A stretch of DNA of 64,000 nt. Origin: Macquaria australasica (lineage: Eukaryota > Chordata > Actinopteri > Centrarchiformes > Percichthyidae). Made by a program: the position numbers and the translations under genes. The stretch covers positions 535,501 through 599,500 of the forward strand of contig SEMN01000018.1 in NCBI GenBank assembly GCA_005408345.1, given 5' to 3'. This document shows, piece by piece, positions 1-12,959 of this stretch. The notes beneath the pieces were generated by a model that worked only from the letters and a program-made list of their open reading frames with translations, was not told the DNA's origin and ran no database searches. The stretch's first letter is position 1; every line of letters starts with the position of its first letter.

Positions 1-903
1 GCACAGACAATGTTACAGTTATGGAAAAGAAAAAGAAAACTTGAGAGAAATGGACTAGAAACTGTCTTTATTATTTCACATATTTGAGCACTAAAGATGC
101 TCCAACGTCAAGGAAAACTTGCGGTGGAATGAAGTTGACCAGGAGAGGAGACTGTTACAGTAACAGCTCTGCTTAATATCCCCAAGAGAGCCCCACTTAG
201 AGACACATCTGTCTGTACAATTATAAATAAGTAATACTTTGTCATACTCTTCACCTAACACGCTCTATTACTGCAGGAATTTCCAAATAACCTCGTACTG
301 TGCCTGTGTGAGAAGTGCAGCTAAAATGTCGTCCTGTGTAGCTCAGAATTAAGGCTGTTGAGGTTAAAATCATACGGGAACAGCTTGTAATTAAAATGTG
401 TACATCCATTGTCGTGTTAAGTGCTTAAGATAAAGTCCTCCACCAAGCGCCCTCCGTTGTGTAAGATCTTGAGAACATGTGAGATCAAAAGCCAAGGCTC
501 TCCTTTTGTCTTGAAATGTTCTCCGACTGCTTTGTAGGGTCTTACACATCTATGTTCACTTAATGTTATTCCATACAGTATCTCATGATTTTACAACAGC
601 GAGGAATGTTCAAAGTCTAAAGCAGAGAGTCAAACTTTATACCACTAGGGTATTCTGATCTGTCTTTTTGATCTGCGTATTTGATCTGTCTATTCTTTTT
701 GAAGCGCCCTCCTCTAGTTTTCCTCCTCACTTTAACAAGGATAAAACAGAAAGCAGAATTGTAGCTGCCAAGTCGCTCAGCCACAAAAACATGAAGTCTT
801 TTATGTCGAGTGCAGAATGAAAGATAACGTTGATCCACTTCTGCGGCCTCTGAATTTGAGACAATATTGCCTGTATAAATGCATTCTCTTTGTTGTTGTT
901 GTT
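1..903. other. Intergenic or intronic DNA, nothing recognised
   Basis: AT-rich unique sequence with no exon-like ORF bounded by good splice sites and no recognised repeat. It may be an intron or flank of a gene lying outside the window. Confidence 0.4.
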
Positions 904-1302
904 GGGTGTGTGTGTGTGTGTGTGCGTGTGCGTGTGTGTGTTGAGTGCGTGCCTGCATGGTCCTGTGCATGCACTTACATACATTTTATTATCTCCATTG
1001 CTGTTGAGTGCATCCTACGCATTTGTGTGTTTTGTTTATGCAAGGCTGCCTGCTTGTAGGTGGGTGTCAGGAAGGAGGGTATTCATGGTCATCAGGTGTG
1101 TGTTTTCTTACCGAGCACTTTCAGACAATTACGTGTGGATGCGAGCTATTCATGGCTCTCCCTTTGTGTAAGAAAGGAACAAAGATGTCTCTCTAGATAC
1201 ACCAACACCCAGTTTGCTTAACAGCCATGCAAACAGGCTTGGGGGAAATACCCACCACGAGTGATAATCAAAGGCTTGTTATGATCATGGGAATGCAAAT
1301 GG

Positions 1303-1337
<35 letters not shown>

Positions 1338-1382
1338 CTTTAGACACACAATGATTTGTGTGTACAAAGAAATGCAAATACG

Positions 1383-1429
<47 letters not shown>

Positions 1430-1598
1430 CTGTCGTGCTAATCCAAGAGATTAGATTTAGACACTGAGACTCTTGCGAAACCTTTAAGTAAGCACTAATA
1501 CTGTTAAACCACAACTGAGCTCTTACACACATTGAGAGAGCAGATAAAGATAGAAGAAGCTTCAGCGTGTGCACTCTCCCTCACACACACACACACAC
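904..1598. repeat. Cluster of (GT)n/(CA)n microsatellites
   Basis: Arrays at 904-942 (GT, with GC interruptions), 1305-1336 (GT), 1382-1428 (GT) and 1582-1598 (CA), separated by ordinary AT-rich sequence. ORFs across them are translations of the repeat and are not genes. Confidence 0.95.
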
Positions 1599-2307
1599 TA
1601 TATGAACCTCTAATCAACCTCTTACGTATTTAGCAAACCATGCCTTTTCCATTGTGGCGGAGTTGGTTTTGAACATGTGTACTTTAAGGACCTCTACGGA
1701 AAAGGCCAATCAGGTGGGGCAGTAAGAACAAAGAGGGTTAAAGCCCTCATGACACAGGCATCCACACTGCTAATGTGTCCCTGATCAAGATACGGAGCCC
1801 CCACAGGTTACGACAGCGCTGTTGGATATCTATTAGCATGTAATGAAAAACAAAAATATTATGAAGGAAGAAAATAATTTAGGAGGCAAGTTAATTCCCA
1901 TGCAGGATTAAGAAAATATGACTTTATTATTATCATTAAATGCAGGTTAAGAGATATTATGCTAAGGCCAATACCACCACAGGGAGATAAAAACGTACAG
2001 TTAATCCGAGTTAAAATGTCAACTGGAGCTTACAGTAATAATAATGAATTCATTCCAGTGGTTTCATACCAAGTGAATATCACCCTGAACAAAACCCACT
2101 ACAGTACTGACAGAATCAAAAGTGAATTATTTGTCAAGAAAAAGGGGAAGACTGTGGGAGAGACAAAGATCTGGAGGAAACAGTGCTGATGGAGAGAGAT
2201 GGAGGCTGTGGGTGAGAGAGCAGACTAAGAAGACTTACTGTAACTGAGTTATTCAACACTGATGTTAAAGAGGCTTATGATTCCAGCATCACTCCCACCT
2301 ACGCAAC

Positions 2308-2417
2308 CACACACACACACACACACAAACAAACACACACGTACAGTATGTACACATGCTAACACACATACTTGCCTGCCCGTCATCATCTGACTGTCTT
2401 TTTGTAGACCTAACCAA

Positions 2418-2498
<81 letters not shown>
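2308..2498. repeat. (CA)n array and compound (GT)n(GA)n microsatellite
   Basis: An interrupted CA array covers 2308-2340. A pure GT array at 2420-2474 changes directly into GA at 2475-2498, a mixed Z-forming and purine/pyrimidine-strand tract. Confidence 0.95.
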
Positions 2499-2499
2499 T

Positions 2500-4199
2500 T
2501 GTAGTCTGGCTTTTGCATAACTGCCAATAGGATCAGTGTGAATCAGACTGAACTAAGAACTGGCCCCTGGACTTAACTTCATTAGTCTAGGGCATGGGGA
2601 GGTAGACACACACATACACACTGCATTTATAAGCTTTTTGACTTAGACATAACAAAAATACCAATTACATCTTACTGTAAGTTTTCACAAACATACATAT
2701 TTCTCATGTAATAATACTCTAGGAGGGGTCATTTCTTTTATTTTACATGTCCTCTAATGACTTTGAGGCATGTTTACTAAGAGCCTGCAGACAAATTGTG
2801 TTTGTCTTTACTAAAGGGCCACACAGAGGTGTTCTGCCAGTAAAATGTAACAAAGAGTAAAACAGTAAGAGACAAAGAGAGAAACAGCGAGTGATTAGAC
2901 AACTTCGGTCTGTCCTCAGTCATAGTTAATACAATGAAAACGCTTTGGTTACAGCACGAAAGAACACTGCAGCAAATTGAAAGATATATATATATATATA
3001 GCTTCACTTTACCAGAGCTCTCCATTCAGCACCACAAAACAAGAGAATGGATTAAATAACAAATACACAGTGACATAACACCAAAGACAGTGCAGGAAAC
3101 AAGCAAGAACTCCAGCCTTTCTGGAATCCAGTCTGTTCTTATGAAAGCACATTATGCCACTGGTCTCCACAGAGCTTATGCATATGAGGTCATGTTTAGC
3201 AGTAATGCAATGGTCTTAGCTAACCACTTGGTCATAGTAGCAGCTCTTTTCTTTGACCTTTTATGAACCTTGCTAACCGCTTTACAGCCTCACAGATCAA
3301 TGCTAAATCTATTAGGACAGATTAGCATTAAGGCAGTGTGTAATCGCTAGCCCTGTCTCTATTAGGATCTTAGGTGTAAATACAGACTAGTGCTAATGCC
3401 ACTACTGGCATCAGACCAGCCATGGCTAGTGCTAAAAGCCATTATAAAACCGAGGCAGCTTTAACAAGGTCAGCGCATGTGGGCCAATTAGGAGGCTTGG
3501 AGAAGGTCACATGACAAAGGCTGAGAGAAAGGAGGTGAGAGGAGTAAAACTGACTGGACGATAAACATGACAAGTCGGTCAAAGGTGACACAGGAAGAAA
3601 CAGTTGTATGAAAGAAAAAACACATTCAAAGACAAGGATTGACAGCTGATTATTCTTTTCACTCACACACACTTCCCCTGAACACACTCCTTTTCCTGGC
3701 CTTCGTCTCGCTCAAACAGGATATCGAGCTGTAAGACTTAAAAGCAGAAGACAAACCTTTTCTGAATTAGCAGCATGTCTTTCATGTGGAGGAGCGAGAG
3801 ATGGACGGGGAAGAAGAGACGAGAGAGGGGAAGAAAAGAGATGAAGGGGGGAATTCAGCAGCTTTGTGGTTTTTGAATGGAAAACCACAGTCCAAATTTT
3901 CAGCCCTTTTTTAACCAGAGCAGTTAACTGACAGCACATTTGTATTTACAGTAACAGCCACAGGGAGAGTTAGGAAAGGAAAAAGAGGGGTTTCTTTACG
4001 AGTTTACACATGCCATACACATCCTGGGAGTAGTCCATCACATGAAGGTAGTCACAGAGTCTCATAAACAAGAATGTCCAGTGTCATTACCAGTGATGCC
4101 TGTCATTTTAAATACATTTTTAAACTATTTTTAATAGGGTTGTACCATCCTGAAACAATTACTTGACATCTCTTTTTATTTATATGGTTATTTCAATGT
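2500..4199. other. Noncoding DNA with GCTAA-rich stretch
   Basis: No gene seen. A short (TA)n run lies at 2980-3001. From 3170 to 3440 the motif (A/T)GCTAA recurs many times, as in the ends of family A repeats. Positions 3602-3782 are duplicated at 4581-4725. Confidence 0.4.
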
Positions 4200-5095
4200 T
4201 TCTAGTCACACTTGCAGCATGGCTCTACGGATGGCTCGGTGGGTCGGTTGGTCCACCACTTTGGTCCTGACTGAAATATCTCAACAACTATCGACAGATG
4301 GATGATGCCTAATGACTTTGGTGATCCCCGACTTTTCCTCTAGCGCCACCAGGAGGTCAAAGTTTTCCCTTATCCAGTGAAATATCTCTACATCTACAGG
4401 ATGTATTGGCACTACATTTTGTACAGACATTCATGGTTCCCAGAGGATGTATCCCAATTAACTTTGGTGATCCCCTGACTTTTCCACCACCACCACCAAG
4501 AAGTTGACATTTTGAGTGGTTTTGAGTGAAACTATTGGATGGATTGCCGTGACATTTGGTAGACTGTCAGATTAGCACACGCTTGTATGAAAGAAAACAA
4601 GATCAGACCTATGACTGAGAACTCACACACACTTCCCTGAACACACTAATTTCCCGGCCTTCGTCTCGCTCAAACAGGACATTGAGCCATCGAGCCGTAA
4701 CCTTTTCTGAATTAGCAGCATGTCTGTGGCTTTGAGTGAAATGTTTCAACAATTATTGGATGTATTGCCATGTCACATGGTACTGACATTCATGTCATTC
4801 ACAACATTCAAGAACTCTGGTAATCCCTCAACTTTTCATCTAGTGCTATCAGGTCAAAATTTCACTTTGTCCAATATTTTGGTTTATGAGCTGCAAAACT
4901 AATGACATTTCCCATCAGCCTCAGCCGTGTATAGTGCTCATTAGCAAATGTTAGCATGCTACCATGCTAAACTAAGATGGCGAGCATGGTAAACATTATA
5001 CCTGACAAAGATCAGCATGTTAGCGTTATCATTGTGAGCATGTTAGCATGCTGACGTTAGCTGTGCCGAAGTACAGCCTCACTGAGTCTTACAAG
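4200..5095 (+). repeat. Dispersed teleost repeat, family A, copy 1
   Basis: Made of diverged units of the form AAATATCTCAACAACTAT, GGATGGATTGCC, ACATTTGGTA, CAGACATTCATGGT(T/C)CCCAGAGGATG, TTTGGTGATCCC and CTAGCGCCACCA. It ends in GTTAGCATGCTAAC-type palindromic sequence. The same order occurs at 58.85-59.48 kb and, reversed, at 15.29-16.26 kb. No ORF is kept. It is interrupted at 4581-4725 by a copy of nearby sequence (see findings). Confidence 0.75.
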
Positions 5096-5284
5096 GTTGA
5101 CATGTTACATATACCTGTTTGCCTACTTCTTTTGGAGAAAGGAAAATTTGTTGTACTGAACTTTGGGCCTTGTCATTAAAAGAAGCAAAAATTAAGATGG
5201 ACGTGTTTTGGGTCGTTCATTTTGGAGGTGCGACAGCGGTCTAAACTGATTTTCACCTGTGTGCTTTAGCAAGACACTGAACCA

Positions 5285-5355
5285 CGAAATTCAAGGATTT
5301 TTTATTTGTCACACTACCACACCACAGGATGTACGGTGAAATGCAAAGTGACAAC
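5285..5355 (+). repeat. Short dispersed fish repeat fragment
   Basis: AAATTCAAGGATTTTTTATTTGTCACACTACC followed by GTACGGTGAAATGCAAAG resembles a recurrent fish repeat tail (TTATTTGTCA, then GTGAAATGC). Assigned by pattern only. Confidence 0.35.
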
Positions 5356-6483
5356 CATCTCAATCTATGAGCGTGTGGAAAAATGTTAGTCACGTTGGTC
5401 AAAAAAACGTCAATGCCAAATGAGTGTAATCTAATGTGTTTTTGTCAACCCCAAATGCCCCGTCAAACTCCAGGAGGCGTGAAGTCATCAAGGGCAAATG
5501 TGTCAAATGTGGAGCTCTTTCACACTACATCATTTGATTCGCAGGCTCACAATCTGTGTAAAAATCAATAAGTGTGACCGGGCTTCAAGGAATACAGAAA
5601 AGAGACTGTTGACACGCGGCACGCTGAGGAGGACGGAGATTCAGTTACCTGGGAGGCACTTAATGAAACAAGATGAGCAAGTTATTCAGATTACTCTGAT
5701 TTTTTTAAATACAATTTTCTATCATTAGTAGCTATCAGATATCTTTAAACTATCTTTTGATGTCTTATAAAATGGAAATTGTTGTCAGCTGTCAATACCC
5801 ATGGCTTAACTATACTGCTAAATCGAATAAACAACCTCTCTTATACACATTCATATACACTAAATCTTGCTTCATAAAAACATCCCCCTGACCTGATGTT
5901 TACAGTATTATGTACGTTGTCGTATGGAAGCAACAAAAAAAATAAGGGAAGGACTCGCAGAAAGTGGAAAAAGATGATTGTTAATGCCTAACAGCGATTA
6001 TTCACGCTATGTTATCAGCATGACATTACAAGAACACAAAGGGTCTCGGTGTGTCTGCTGTTACTGATCAGTTACTGATGACTTGGTATTTTCTTCTGCC
6101 AGTAATACTGTGAATACCCATTCCCAAGGTCGTGGAGGTAGAAGAGCATCAGATGCTACCACCAACAAACACCGCTATTGTTCTCAGTGGCTGGAGGCAA
6201 AGTACAGCTGTTAAGTGGCGTGTCAAAACAGTTTGACTTGGCTCCCAGATTCAGTTCTTAACTAAAAGTTGAAGGCGGGTTTTATTTCTGAGGATCAACA
6301 CAGGAAACAGAGCAGTCAAAGACAGCTTTCTAAGGAAAAGCCAAGGACTCTGAGGTGAATTTCACCCTCTGTCAAGTCTCCTTCTTGCTGGGTGAAGGAG
6401 AGGCAGTGTGTTGAAGTGCTACGTCCAAACTGTCCAGTGCTCAGCAATCACATTAACACAAACACACACGAAAACAGATCTTA

Positions 6484-6484
6484 G

Positions 6485-6572
<88 letters not shown>
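6484..6572 (+). repeat. (GT)n microsatellite, about 89 bp
   Basis: Nearly pure GT with one early GC step. It is among the longest arrays here. It is followed at 6756-6788 by a short AATAAATTAAA-type run. Confidence 0.97.
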
Positions 6573-6573
<1 letters not shown>

Positions 6574-7430
6574 TGTACTACTCTGTGTAACTTTGTATCA
6601 TGTGTCCTGTCTTGTTTGTCTAGTTTGTTTAATGCTGTTCTATCACTGTGTGGATGTTTTAGTTGTGACCTGCCAAGGGACTGCAGGTGAAAATGAGCTG
6701 ACTCTGGTACAATATATCAACATTTATGTTTAATATTGTACATGGTCCCTTTCCAAATTAAATAAATAAATTAAATTAAATTAAATAAGTAGCTGTATCA
6801 GTGCAGTCAACCGATGACAAGCTGTGAGGATCAAAATGACAAAGCAAAATGCGTGTTTGTGTGTGTATGTGTGTCTGTATGCAACAATTTCCGCATAGTT
6901 TGGTGCGCTGTACTTCACGTAAGTAAATACCACTATTTAATCACACCATTTCCACAATTATTAAGCGATCAATATTTGTTTTCTGCAGCCTGGAATAGAA
7001 GCTTAATAAAGTCCACCATATCAACTTAAAAGGTGACGATATGTCAAAGTTGTGTTCACAGTTTGTTTCCGCTGCCTCCAAGTGTCCAAAGAAAATCTGT
7101 TATTGCAGGTTTACAGTAAATATGGTCTTTCTGAGGATGACGCTTCTGTCATATTATGCAGATTTTAGGGGAAAGTCTTCAAGTTAGTCCCAGCTTTGAA
7201 GAAGGGCTGGTTACAGTTAGGGCTCACAGTCAGGAATATGCCTTTGTTGGTCAGAGTCACTGGTTAGGGAATTAATGCAAGCAAAATGAGTGGCATAAGA
7301 AGGATAATAACACGCATGTGTGCTAACATGCATGCAGGCAGCATATGTGCATATCATATCGTATTTGTGCCCTACTGCTGCCTAATCATCCTCTGAAGCA
7401 GCAGCTGGAGCAGTAGCTGTACAGTGGTAA

Positions 7431-7451
7431 GTGTGTGTGTGTGTGTGCGTA

Positions 7452-7489
<38 letters not shown>

Positions 7490-7580
7490 GTAGTTAAAAG
7501 GAGATTTTCCATGTTGAGAACAAAGCAGTACAGTGGCCGAGAGAACGGCAGCAAGCATTGCTGACGCATTAAGTGGCTCT

Positions 7581-7612
<32 letters not shown>
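7431..7612 (+). repeat. Compound (GT)n(GA)n and (GT)n microsatellites
   Basis: GT passes into GA at 7431-7490, the same compound arrangement as at 2420-2498. A second GT array covers 7582-7612. Confidence 0.95.
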
Positions 7613-7614
<2 letters not shown>

Positions 7615-7889
7615 AACACTGCTGGGGGAATTAGGGCCTAATGAAAGGCAGACAGACTAAAGTCCCAGTCAGACTGTGAGGTAGCGTGACAACGTGCTAA
7701 TGACTTTTGTTACCCTTAAAACGCAGATGTTTTTTTCTTTTACTTTAACCTGAACTCACGAGAACACATGCACTGCACAGAAGACAAATAAGAAGCAACT
7801 CTTTTTCTTCTTTTGTAAAAAATCCTGATAAAATTGTGAGGGGTAAAACCCACAATTTGCAGCCCACAATCTGATACCTAAAAGCACCA

Positions 7890-7985
7890 TCCAAGAGGGG
7901 TTGGATGGTCGAGTGGTTAGCAACGATGCATGTGACACCAGTGGTGCTGAATTTAAACCCCACATCAGTGAAATTGCTTTTCCAC
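7890..7985 (+). repeat. tRNA-derived SINE head (degenerate)
   Basis: GGTTGGATGGTCGAGTGGTTAGC contains a box-A-like TGGTCGAGTGG. About 30 nt later GCTGAATTTAAACCCC resembles a decayed box B (GGTTCGAAACC). The cloverleaf is not intact, so this is a SINE remnant rather than a working tRNA gene. Confidence 0.45.
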
Positions 7986-9899
7986 AACCAAAAGCGTTCC
8001 AAGAAGAAAGCTGTTGCTCAGACAACCGAATGTCCGAGCGTGACAGAAATCACCATCCTAACGCTGACAAATTGTGAGCTTAAAATTATAAGGTTGGAGC
8101 TGTTTCTGTGGAGTATTGAGAATCAACATTTTGACATCCCAGCCGGCAAAACTTTTATGTAGTGAAATCTATCTTTATAACTCAACAAGGCCGGCGCTGC
8201 AGTTGTACTTTTAAAGCAAAATGCTATCAAAACACTCACACAGTTACATATTTTGTTTCTGTAAGAGGGCCCAAAGCAAACATTGATATTCTATCTTAGC
8301 GGATGTTAGCACTTATGTAACCCTCATATTCAAAATGTGGCTGAAAGGAGAGTTTGACTGATTCTTACTAATGCTTCAAAGTTAGCTCACATCAAAGTTA
8401 AAATGAACTTTCACACTCGAACTGAAGTTACTTATTGAATTAGAAAAGGAGGCAGATATTACATCTAGGCAACTGTAGGTTGTGTTTTATTCATGCATGA
8501 TTCCCCTCAGACAACAGTCAACTATCAGTCGACACCTGCAAAGTACAATTCAAGGTAATCGTGTATTTGACAGCAGAGCATCTAATAACAATGTCCACAG
8601 CAGAAATTAAACACTTTTATCCATATCAGCAGGAAAGCAAGAAGCAAATGGCTTTCATTTATTCTGCAGCTGATTCTGTTGATAAAAGTGCAGCTAAAAA
8701 GCAACCTGCAGCCTGAAGAAGAACTGTTGATAATGATACTGATGATGACGTCAACCTCTAAGCCTCTCTTTTCACAATGAGAAAAAAGGACACCACTTGT
8801 TTTTTTCACTGGTAAGCAGGTCCAGTCAGCAGTTTATGTCAGGGAACATTCAAGCAAACAAGGTAAATGTTTGCATCCGGAGAAGTCAGTGACATTTTGT
8901 GTCAATAAATACAGATATGCAGATGAAATTAAAGATTTGACATGAAAACCTGTCTAGCAGTGCACAGCTTAAAACATTTGCTACAAGTGTGTTTGTTAAA
9001 CAGGGGATACTCACATGTCCTGGCTTCTTTTGGAGCTTTGTGTGCACGTCCTCAGAAATCAATACTGCGCATCTGCAAGATGAAATTACGCGCATGAGCG
9101 GTGGTGGAAGTATGTTAGGGTGAGAAGTAAGGTTAGCAGCAGTACAAATGACAGTAACAATGGCAGAAAGTTTTTAAGGAAGCTTGTTGCCATTGCTGCT
9201 TTTTCTGCCATGATCCTAACATAAACAATACTTTGAAATATTCGTGTTAAGTGTTGCCATGTTTAGTTATGTTGTGCAAAATGAGCAGTTTTCAATGAAG
9301 ATATTTCTGTGTCATCCATCCACTTGTCCCTAATCTGTGCCTCACAGATATATGTTTTAATCCTCCAAATACACGCAAAAAACACAGGTAAATATGTGAA
9401 CAACGCCGCTCATGTCACAGCCACTTGGCTGTGCATATATATATATTTAAAAAAGTAAATATATCATGATCTTCCTGGCAAACAAAGACAGAAAAGGATA
9501 AGATCAGAGGACAAGGAGGGCATGATACCTTTGTTAACCTTTTATCTCTGAAGACAGAAAACAGAACCTCAGTAAGACTGAATTCAATACCAAAAAAGAA
9601 TATGATAAAGAAATTTTTAATTTTTTAATATGGGAATGACCCAGTTTTGCTGAAAACATTAAACAGATAACAGATAATAATTTCTTATTATTAACACAGT
9701 GGTTTTCTTGCCTTCTTTATCCAGGTATTTGATCCTCCTCAATATCAGTTTTTCTTATTGCAGAAACCCAAATGTAACTTATTAAACACTAAAACAAAGC
9801 TGCAAAGAAACAATAAATAAAAGAAGATAAATGAAACACTCCCTTGTGAAAAAGTTGAAATAATGTCTCTTTGTAAAACATCATCACATGTGTTCATGC

Positions 9900-9901
<2 letters not shown>

Positions 9902-9974
<73 letters not shown>
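9902..9974 (+). repeat. (GT)n microsatellite, 73 bp
   Basis: Uninterrupted GT dinucleotides. Confidence 0.97.
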
Positions 9975-9975
<1 letters not shown>

Positions 9976-10060
9976 CCTGATTGTGGGTGGGCCCATTAGC
10001 CCACAACCTCTCATAGCATATGGGTCAGTGGTTTAGGAAAAAATGTTCCGAACCACAACT

Positions 10061-10448
10061 GCACACACACACACACACACAGACCAACCACAACACACAT
10101 AACCACACCATCGTGCCAAACTATATATACAGACACACACACACTGAAAAAACACCCCGATCGTGTGACACACATCATAACAAACATTGCTCACATAAAC
10201 CAAACACCGTGTGAGCGAGCATGTGTGTCTGTGTGAGAGCACGCGTGCGCGCGTGCGCGCGTGTGTGTGTGTGTGTACTGAATGAGCCTTGCTTTATTGA
10301 AGTTTTATGATGAAACATGAAGACTGACCCTAATTCAAACCATATGACGGCACTAGTGTTTGATCTCCGCAAGCTCTCTGAGTCACAGAGGGGCTCACGG
10401 TGTGTGTGGTCACACGTTCACTTTACACATGTGATGGGTTAATGGTTA

Positions 10449-10480
<32 letters not shown>

Positions 10481-10500
10481 AAAGACACACTCACACACAC
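10061..10500. repeat. Cluster of CA and GT arrays including a GC-rich alternating tract
   Basis: CA at 10061-10081 and 10132-10143, a CG/TG alternating tract at 10239-10278, then interrupted CA at 10449-10500. Orientation flips between CA and GT within 450 bp. Confidence 0.93.
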
Positions 10501-11929
10501 AAGATAGAACGACAGAGAAATACAAGAAGTGTTTGAGCAAAGTACTTTACAACTACCAATCCAAGGACATTAGCCTGCAGTTGAATTCATAACATGGAAA
10601 CATGGATCGACTCAAAGGATCCTACTGTTGTTTTTGCATATTTTAGCCCATTTAGAAAATGTGCACAGTAAACTTTACAGTAATTTCACCACACTATAAA
10701 AATCTCTTCAAACCTATAGTTTGCATTATCATTGCATGGGAGTATACTTTCTAAAAACACAGACTGAACATGTTTGGTGTAAATTAAAGAGCAGTTCAGA
10801 AGTCTGGGTATTCAACATTTAAGAATTGACTGCAAAAAAACAGACAACAGATAACAATAATCAAATATGGAATTTTCCAAAAACCTGTGAACTATCTTTG
10901 CATGTGAAAAAGTTGAACAAATGTTGTGATGTGTAATTACATCACATCACATATAAATGTATACGTAAAATATATTTTTACATGTGAATTTATAATTTGA
11001 TGATGATATACAGTATGAAAAGAAGGCCTTTCTTTCCAAAATAAGTTGGTAACAGTGATGCCATCTGTTCAAATGCTTCTGAAAATGGCTGACATACTCA
11101 GACTAGAGACATGTGACGGTCTTTGTGTGTCCTAAACAAAACGCGCGTATTTGAAGATGGCTGTTTGCGTTCAGCCGTGGGAATGTTTGTCTTGTAAACT
11201 CTTTAACTTACTTTGCACATGTGCATCATGTGGCCGCTCTTTGTTTTGAGTGTTCCCAATATTAAGAAAACAACTACACCCATTGCCACTACTGACACTT
11301 ATACGTACCACGTCCTCCTGAAGAATAGATCGACCTTGTGAGGAATACCCTTATATGCTTTCTCTCTGAGAGTGAGACAAACGCTCTCACGTCTCTGTGT
11401 TAAGTATGGAGCTGGAATCAGACATGTGAAGCCTAGCTTAGCATAAAGACTTGAAGTGGTTGCAAACAGCTAGCCTGGTTCTGTCCAAAGTGAATATAGC
11501 GCCTGCAAAAATATATATTACATTTGTTCAATTTGTGCATACATAGAAATATAAAAACAACAACACTGTAGGAGGAGTTGCGTGCTGTAACTACCTCTTG
11601 GCAAACAACAGCTGGGTGCAGTGACTGTCCACAGCATCCCAAACTTTCGTCATCATAGTGAGGTTGCCAGGTCGAGCACCATTGAGTCGATACAGAGACC
11701 AAAACCTGTTCTATATAAACACCTATATTAACTGACCATTTTTTTCACTTTGGACAGTGCCAGGCTAGGTGTTTCCCCCTCTTGCCTCCAGGCTTTATGC
11801 TAATCTAAGCCAACCGTGTCTTTAATTACAGTAACACAAAGACATGAGAGTGGTATCTATCTTCTCGTCTCACTCTCAAAAAGAAAACAAATAAGGGTAC
11901 TACCCAAAATGTTGAACCATTCTCTTTAG
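10501..11929. other. Noncoding DNA, nothing recognised
   Basis: AT-rich, no gene or repeat identified. Similar phrases (AGCCTAGCTTAGCATAAAGAC and a near inverse CAGGCTTTATGCTAATCTAAG) at 11,430 and 11,790 form loose inverted copies about 350 bp apart. Confidence 0.35.
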
Positions 11930-12360
11930 AGCCCCTTTCACTCTCTTATTTGTTCCTCCTTCACCTTTTTTTCTCTTTCCACCACTCAGCCGTTCCATTT
12001 TTTGAACTTTCTGTATTTAGCTTTTGCTTTCTCCCGTTCACTTTTCTTTTACTAGAATTCATTCTCACTTCATATTCACTCTCCCTTCTTCCTCACTCCT
12101 TTTTCTTTTTCTCCCCTTTACAATCTACCTGGCATGCCTCTTCTTGCAGCTTTTCCGTATCTGTTGCTCCCTCTCTCCTCCTGAGATATCTCTCAGTCTC
12201 GTTCTCTCCTTCCCTCTCTACTCCTTCTCATGTTTTCTCTCTGTTTCTCACCAGTGGTTCTCTTGTGCTGATAGCCTTTTCTCTGGGGAAATCTCACAGA
12301 AGAGCAGTACAAAGCTGTAAACCCCCCCCCGTGACTCTGTCTCTGTTTCCTATCACGTCC
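11930..12360 (+). repeat. Pyrimidine-rich tract
   Basis: About 430 bp of strongly T/C-biased plus strand (runs of CTCTC, TTTCTT and TCCTTC) ending with a C8 run near 12,324. The long ORF across it has low-complexity Ser/Leu/Phe composition and runs into CA arrays, so it is not a gene. Confidence 0.7.
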
Positions 12361-12379
12361 ATACAGGATTCACAGAGCG

Positions 12380-12618
12380 CACACACACACACACACACAC
12401 AGTACACAGCCATGCAAACACACAATAACACAAAGACACAGACAAAACACACACACACACACACACACTCACACATCACAGCAGTGTGTTTATGTGTGTG
12501 TGTGTGTGTAATAGAGCGAAACAGAGAGAACACACCTATCTGTTTGTATTTATTCCATGTTGACTCGGAGCAACACTGTAATGATGCTTGTCATGTTCCG
12601 TTGGGAAAAATGAGCTTA

Positions 12619-12651
<33 letters not shown>

Positions 12652-12783
12652 AGGCTTACACAGAGTCAAAACCACACAGAGAGATATTGAAACATGAACT
12701 CACAGACACAAAAAAAGATATGGGAAATTGGATATCCAAACCAACAGAAATGTTCAAGCCAACAAACAAACAAACACACACAT
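12380..12783. repeat. Cluster of CA/GT microsatellites
   Basis: CA at 12380-12401 and 12448-12477, GT at 12485-12510, CA at 12624-12649, and an (AAAC/CA) run at 12762-12783. Confidence 0.93.
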
Positions 12784-12959
12784 ATGTATCTTTATTCAAG
12801 TCCTGAATTAAATCCAGTGGCTTCAAACAACATGCAGGTAAACCCTCTTGAAGCAGATGAGGTGAGATTTTTTTTTACCTGTTTCCGAGTTAAATTTCTA
12901 CTCTTATCAGTGATGCTCTCTTTAGGAAAGTATAAAGTGCAAGTCAACACTTAGATTTT

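Larger units (their letters stand above)
5356..9901. other. Noncoding DNA between repeats
   Basis: Apart from the microsatellites and SINE remnant listed separately, I see no gene. ORFs are short, lack splice context and have no familiar protein motif. Confidence 0.4.

Noticed and set aside
1218..1574. 118-aa minus-strand ORF
   Set aside because: Largely a Thr-His translation of GT arrays.
7896..7975. Functional tRNA gene
   Set aside because: Box A is good but box B is decayed (AATTTAAACC) and the cloverleaf stems do not pair; better explained as a SINE remnant.
7745..8025. Two overlapping minus-strand ORFs
   Set aside because: They lie antisense to a SINE-like repeat and overlap in two frames; no family motif.
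11950..12690. 246-aa plus-strand ORF
   Set aside because: It runs through a pyrimidine-rich tract into CA arrays and translates to Phe/Ser/Leu and His/Thr low complexity, with no domain or codon signal of a gene.
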